Source of the DNA: Cronobacter universalis NCTC 9529
GTDB taxonomy: Bacteria > Pseudomonadota > Gammaproteobacteria > Enterobacterales > Enterobacteriaceae
Direction of reading: 5' to 3'
Length of the DNA: 64,000 nt
NCBI RefSeq assembly: GCF_001277175.1
Contig: NZ_CP012257.1
Span: forward strand, 1,984,001-2,048,000
Notes under the pieces: generated by a model
What the model saw: the letters and a program-made list of their open reading frames with translations, nothing else
What the model was told of the DNA's origin: nothing
Database searches by the model: none
Part shown: positions 63,573-64,000 of the stretch, in pieces
How the letters are laid out: each line of letters opens with the position of its first letter
Numbering within the stretch: the stretch's first letter is position 1
Translations under genes and position numbers: made by a program

Positions 63573-64000
63573 GCACTATTAGCAATGTAACCCGTTATCG
63601 GGCAGGTCTTGATGAAGACGGCATCGTCTGTCACAGAGAGAAGGAAGATGGCAGGTGGGTTAAGTACGAGGATTACGAGCAACTTGAGAAAGAGCTTCTG
63701 GCGCTGCGCAAAGATCGGGAGAAGGTAGTCAATGGTGGCTGCGAAAAATGCGGCGGAAATGGCTCTGTCGAAATCGACCACGGCGAGATGGGAATAGAGC
63801 ACATGCAATGCCCTAACTGCGTTGCAAAGCCTGTAGCAGAAACCGACAACACCGCGCAGCAGTTCGAATCGCTGGCAGGTAAGGCGTCTGTGCCGGCGGG
63901 ATGGAAACTGGTGCCAATTGAGCCGACTGTTGAAATGCAGATTGCCTTTGCTGAGACATGGTTCAGCAAAGTGCGCTGCATAGATGACTGTGAGCTTGAG
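63569..64000 (+). CDS. Phage protein with a Cys4 zinc-finger-like motif, cut by the window end
   Basis: At least 144 codons remain open at the window edge, so the gene is partial. Starts MSTISNVTRYRAGLDEDG, with an early helical region (YEQLEKELLALRKDREK) followed by CEKCGG...CPNC (near residues 58-83), a DnaJ-like Cys4 pattern. The later part includes PAGWKLVPIEPTVEM, a segment common in phage proteins of the Ea-type. ATGA overlap with the previous gene. Function unknown. Confidence 0.75.
   Translation, partial: MSTISNVTRYRAGLDEDGIVCHREKEDGRWVKYEDYEQLEKELLALRKDREKVVNGGCEKCGGNGSVEIDHGEMGIEHMQCPNCVAKPVAETDNTAQQFESLAGKASVPAGWKLVPIEPTVEMQIAFAETWFSKVRCIDDCELE

Larger units (their letters stand above)
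51488..64000. mobile_element. Lambdoid prophage, left end through replication genes (incomplete)
   Basis: From 31 bp before the integrase stop onward, all genes are phage genes in lambdoid order: int, xis, many small leftward genes, Gp157, RecT, kil-like, cIII, N, PL/OL, immunity cassette, cI, OR/PR, cro, nutR, cII, O with origin, DnaB-type helicase. The rest of the phage (ninR, lysis, head, tail, attR) lies beyond the window. Control proteins N and CII are close to those of phages 21 and lambda. The host junction is at the 3' end of patD. All control genes present appear intact. Confidence 0.96.

Noticed and set aside
63395..63981. Minus-strand frames near the window end
   Set aside because: They lie opposite two plus-strand phage genes with ribosome sites and an ATGA overlap.

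Overview
The window is a piece of an enterobacterial chromosome with the 5' part of a lambdoid prophage at its right end. The host part (1-51487) is GC-rich, and most genes have the length and order of their Escherichia coli counterparts around the replication terminus: add-malY-malX-malI, ydgA-manA-fumA-fumC, tus with a Ter site, rstB/rstA-folM-ydgI-ydgH, pntAB-uspE-fnr-ogt, the sRNA mcaS with smrA, and ydcR-ydcSTUV-patD. Blocks present in E. coli are missing (uidRABC/hdhA between ydgA and malI, abgRABT between ogt and mcaS, ydgC beside folM). Together with the base composition, this suggests Cronobacter or a close relative. The genus is an inference; the family is clear.

Layout of the host part. 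1-6.1 kb: a YfeH-type symporter, adenosine deaminase and the MalI-controlled malXY locus, with operators and a CRP site in the malX-malI gap. 6.1-12.4 kb: ydgA, manA and the two fumarases. 12.4-21 kb: tus with its Ter site, a 62-bp tandem repeat, and the rst region, where a LysR/short-chain-dehydrogenase pair separates rstB from rstA. 21-28 kb: transhydrogenase, uspE, fnr, ogt, an McaS sRNA and smrA. 28-44 kb is the accessory part: a Cof-type phosphatase; a tightly overlapping six-gene ABC importer/flavin monooxygenase/peroxidase-like operon; a porin/GH51 arabinofuranosidase/GPH transporter set; an EmrE-type exporter; and a cyanide-insensitive type bd oxidase with a 45-residue third subunit. 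44-51.5 kb: ydcR and the ydcSTUV-patD operon.

The prophage begins just after the patD stop codon and runs off the window. Its leftward arm reads int, xis, many small genes, a Gp157-family protein, RecT, a Kil-like protein, CIII, a DUF551 protein and antiterminator N. The rightward arm reads Cro, CII, a 48-residue protein, an O-type initiator with iterons inside it, a DnaB-type helicase and two further genes. The control region is well preserved: three left and three right operators of form CACR-N3-YGTG, PL and PR with 17-bp spacers, a LexA-like CI, and nut sites whose boxB hairpins carry the hexaloop CTAACC. The arginine-rich motif of N and this hexaloop match the phage 21 N-boxB pair. Several of these genes (cIII, kil-like and other peptides of 28-51 residues) are very short and were found by reading the sequence.

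The most interesting unexplained segment lies between cI and PL (58.2-59.5 kb), where lambda carries rexAB. Here there are three overlapping AT-rich genes read in the cI direction, and one convergent 32-residue membrane peptide, sharing a hairpin terminator. I infer a prophage-encoded exclusion or host-modification cassette; nothing in the sequence proves the function.
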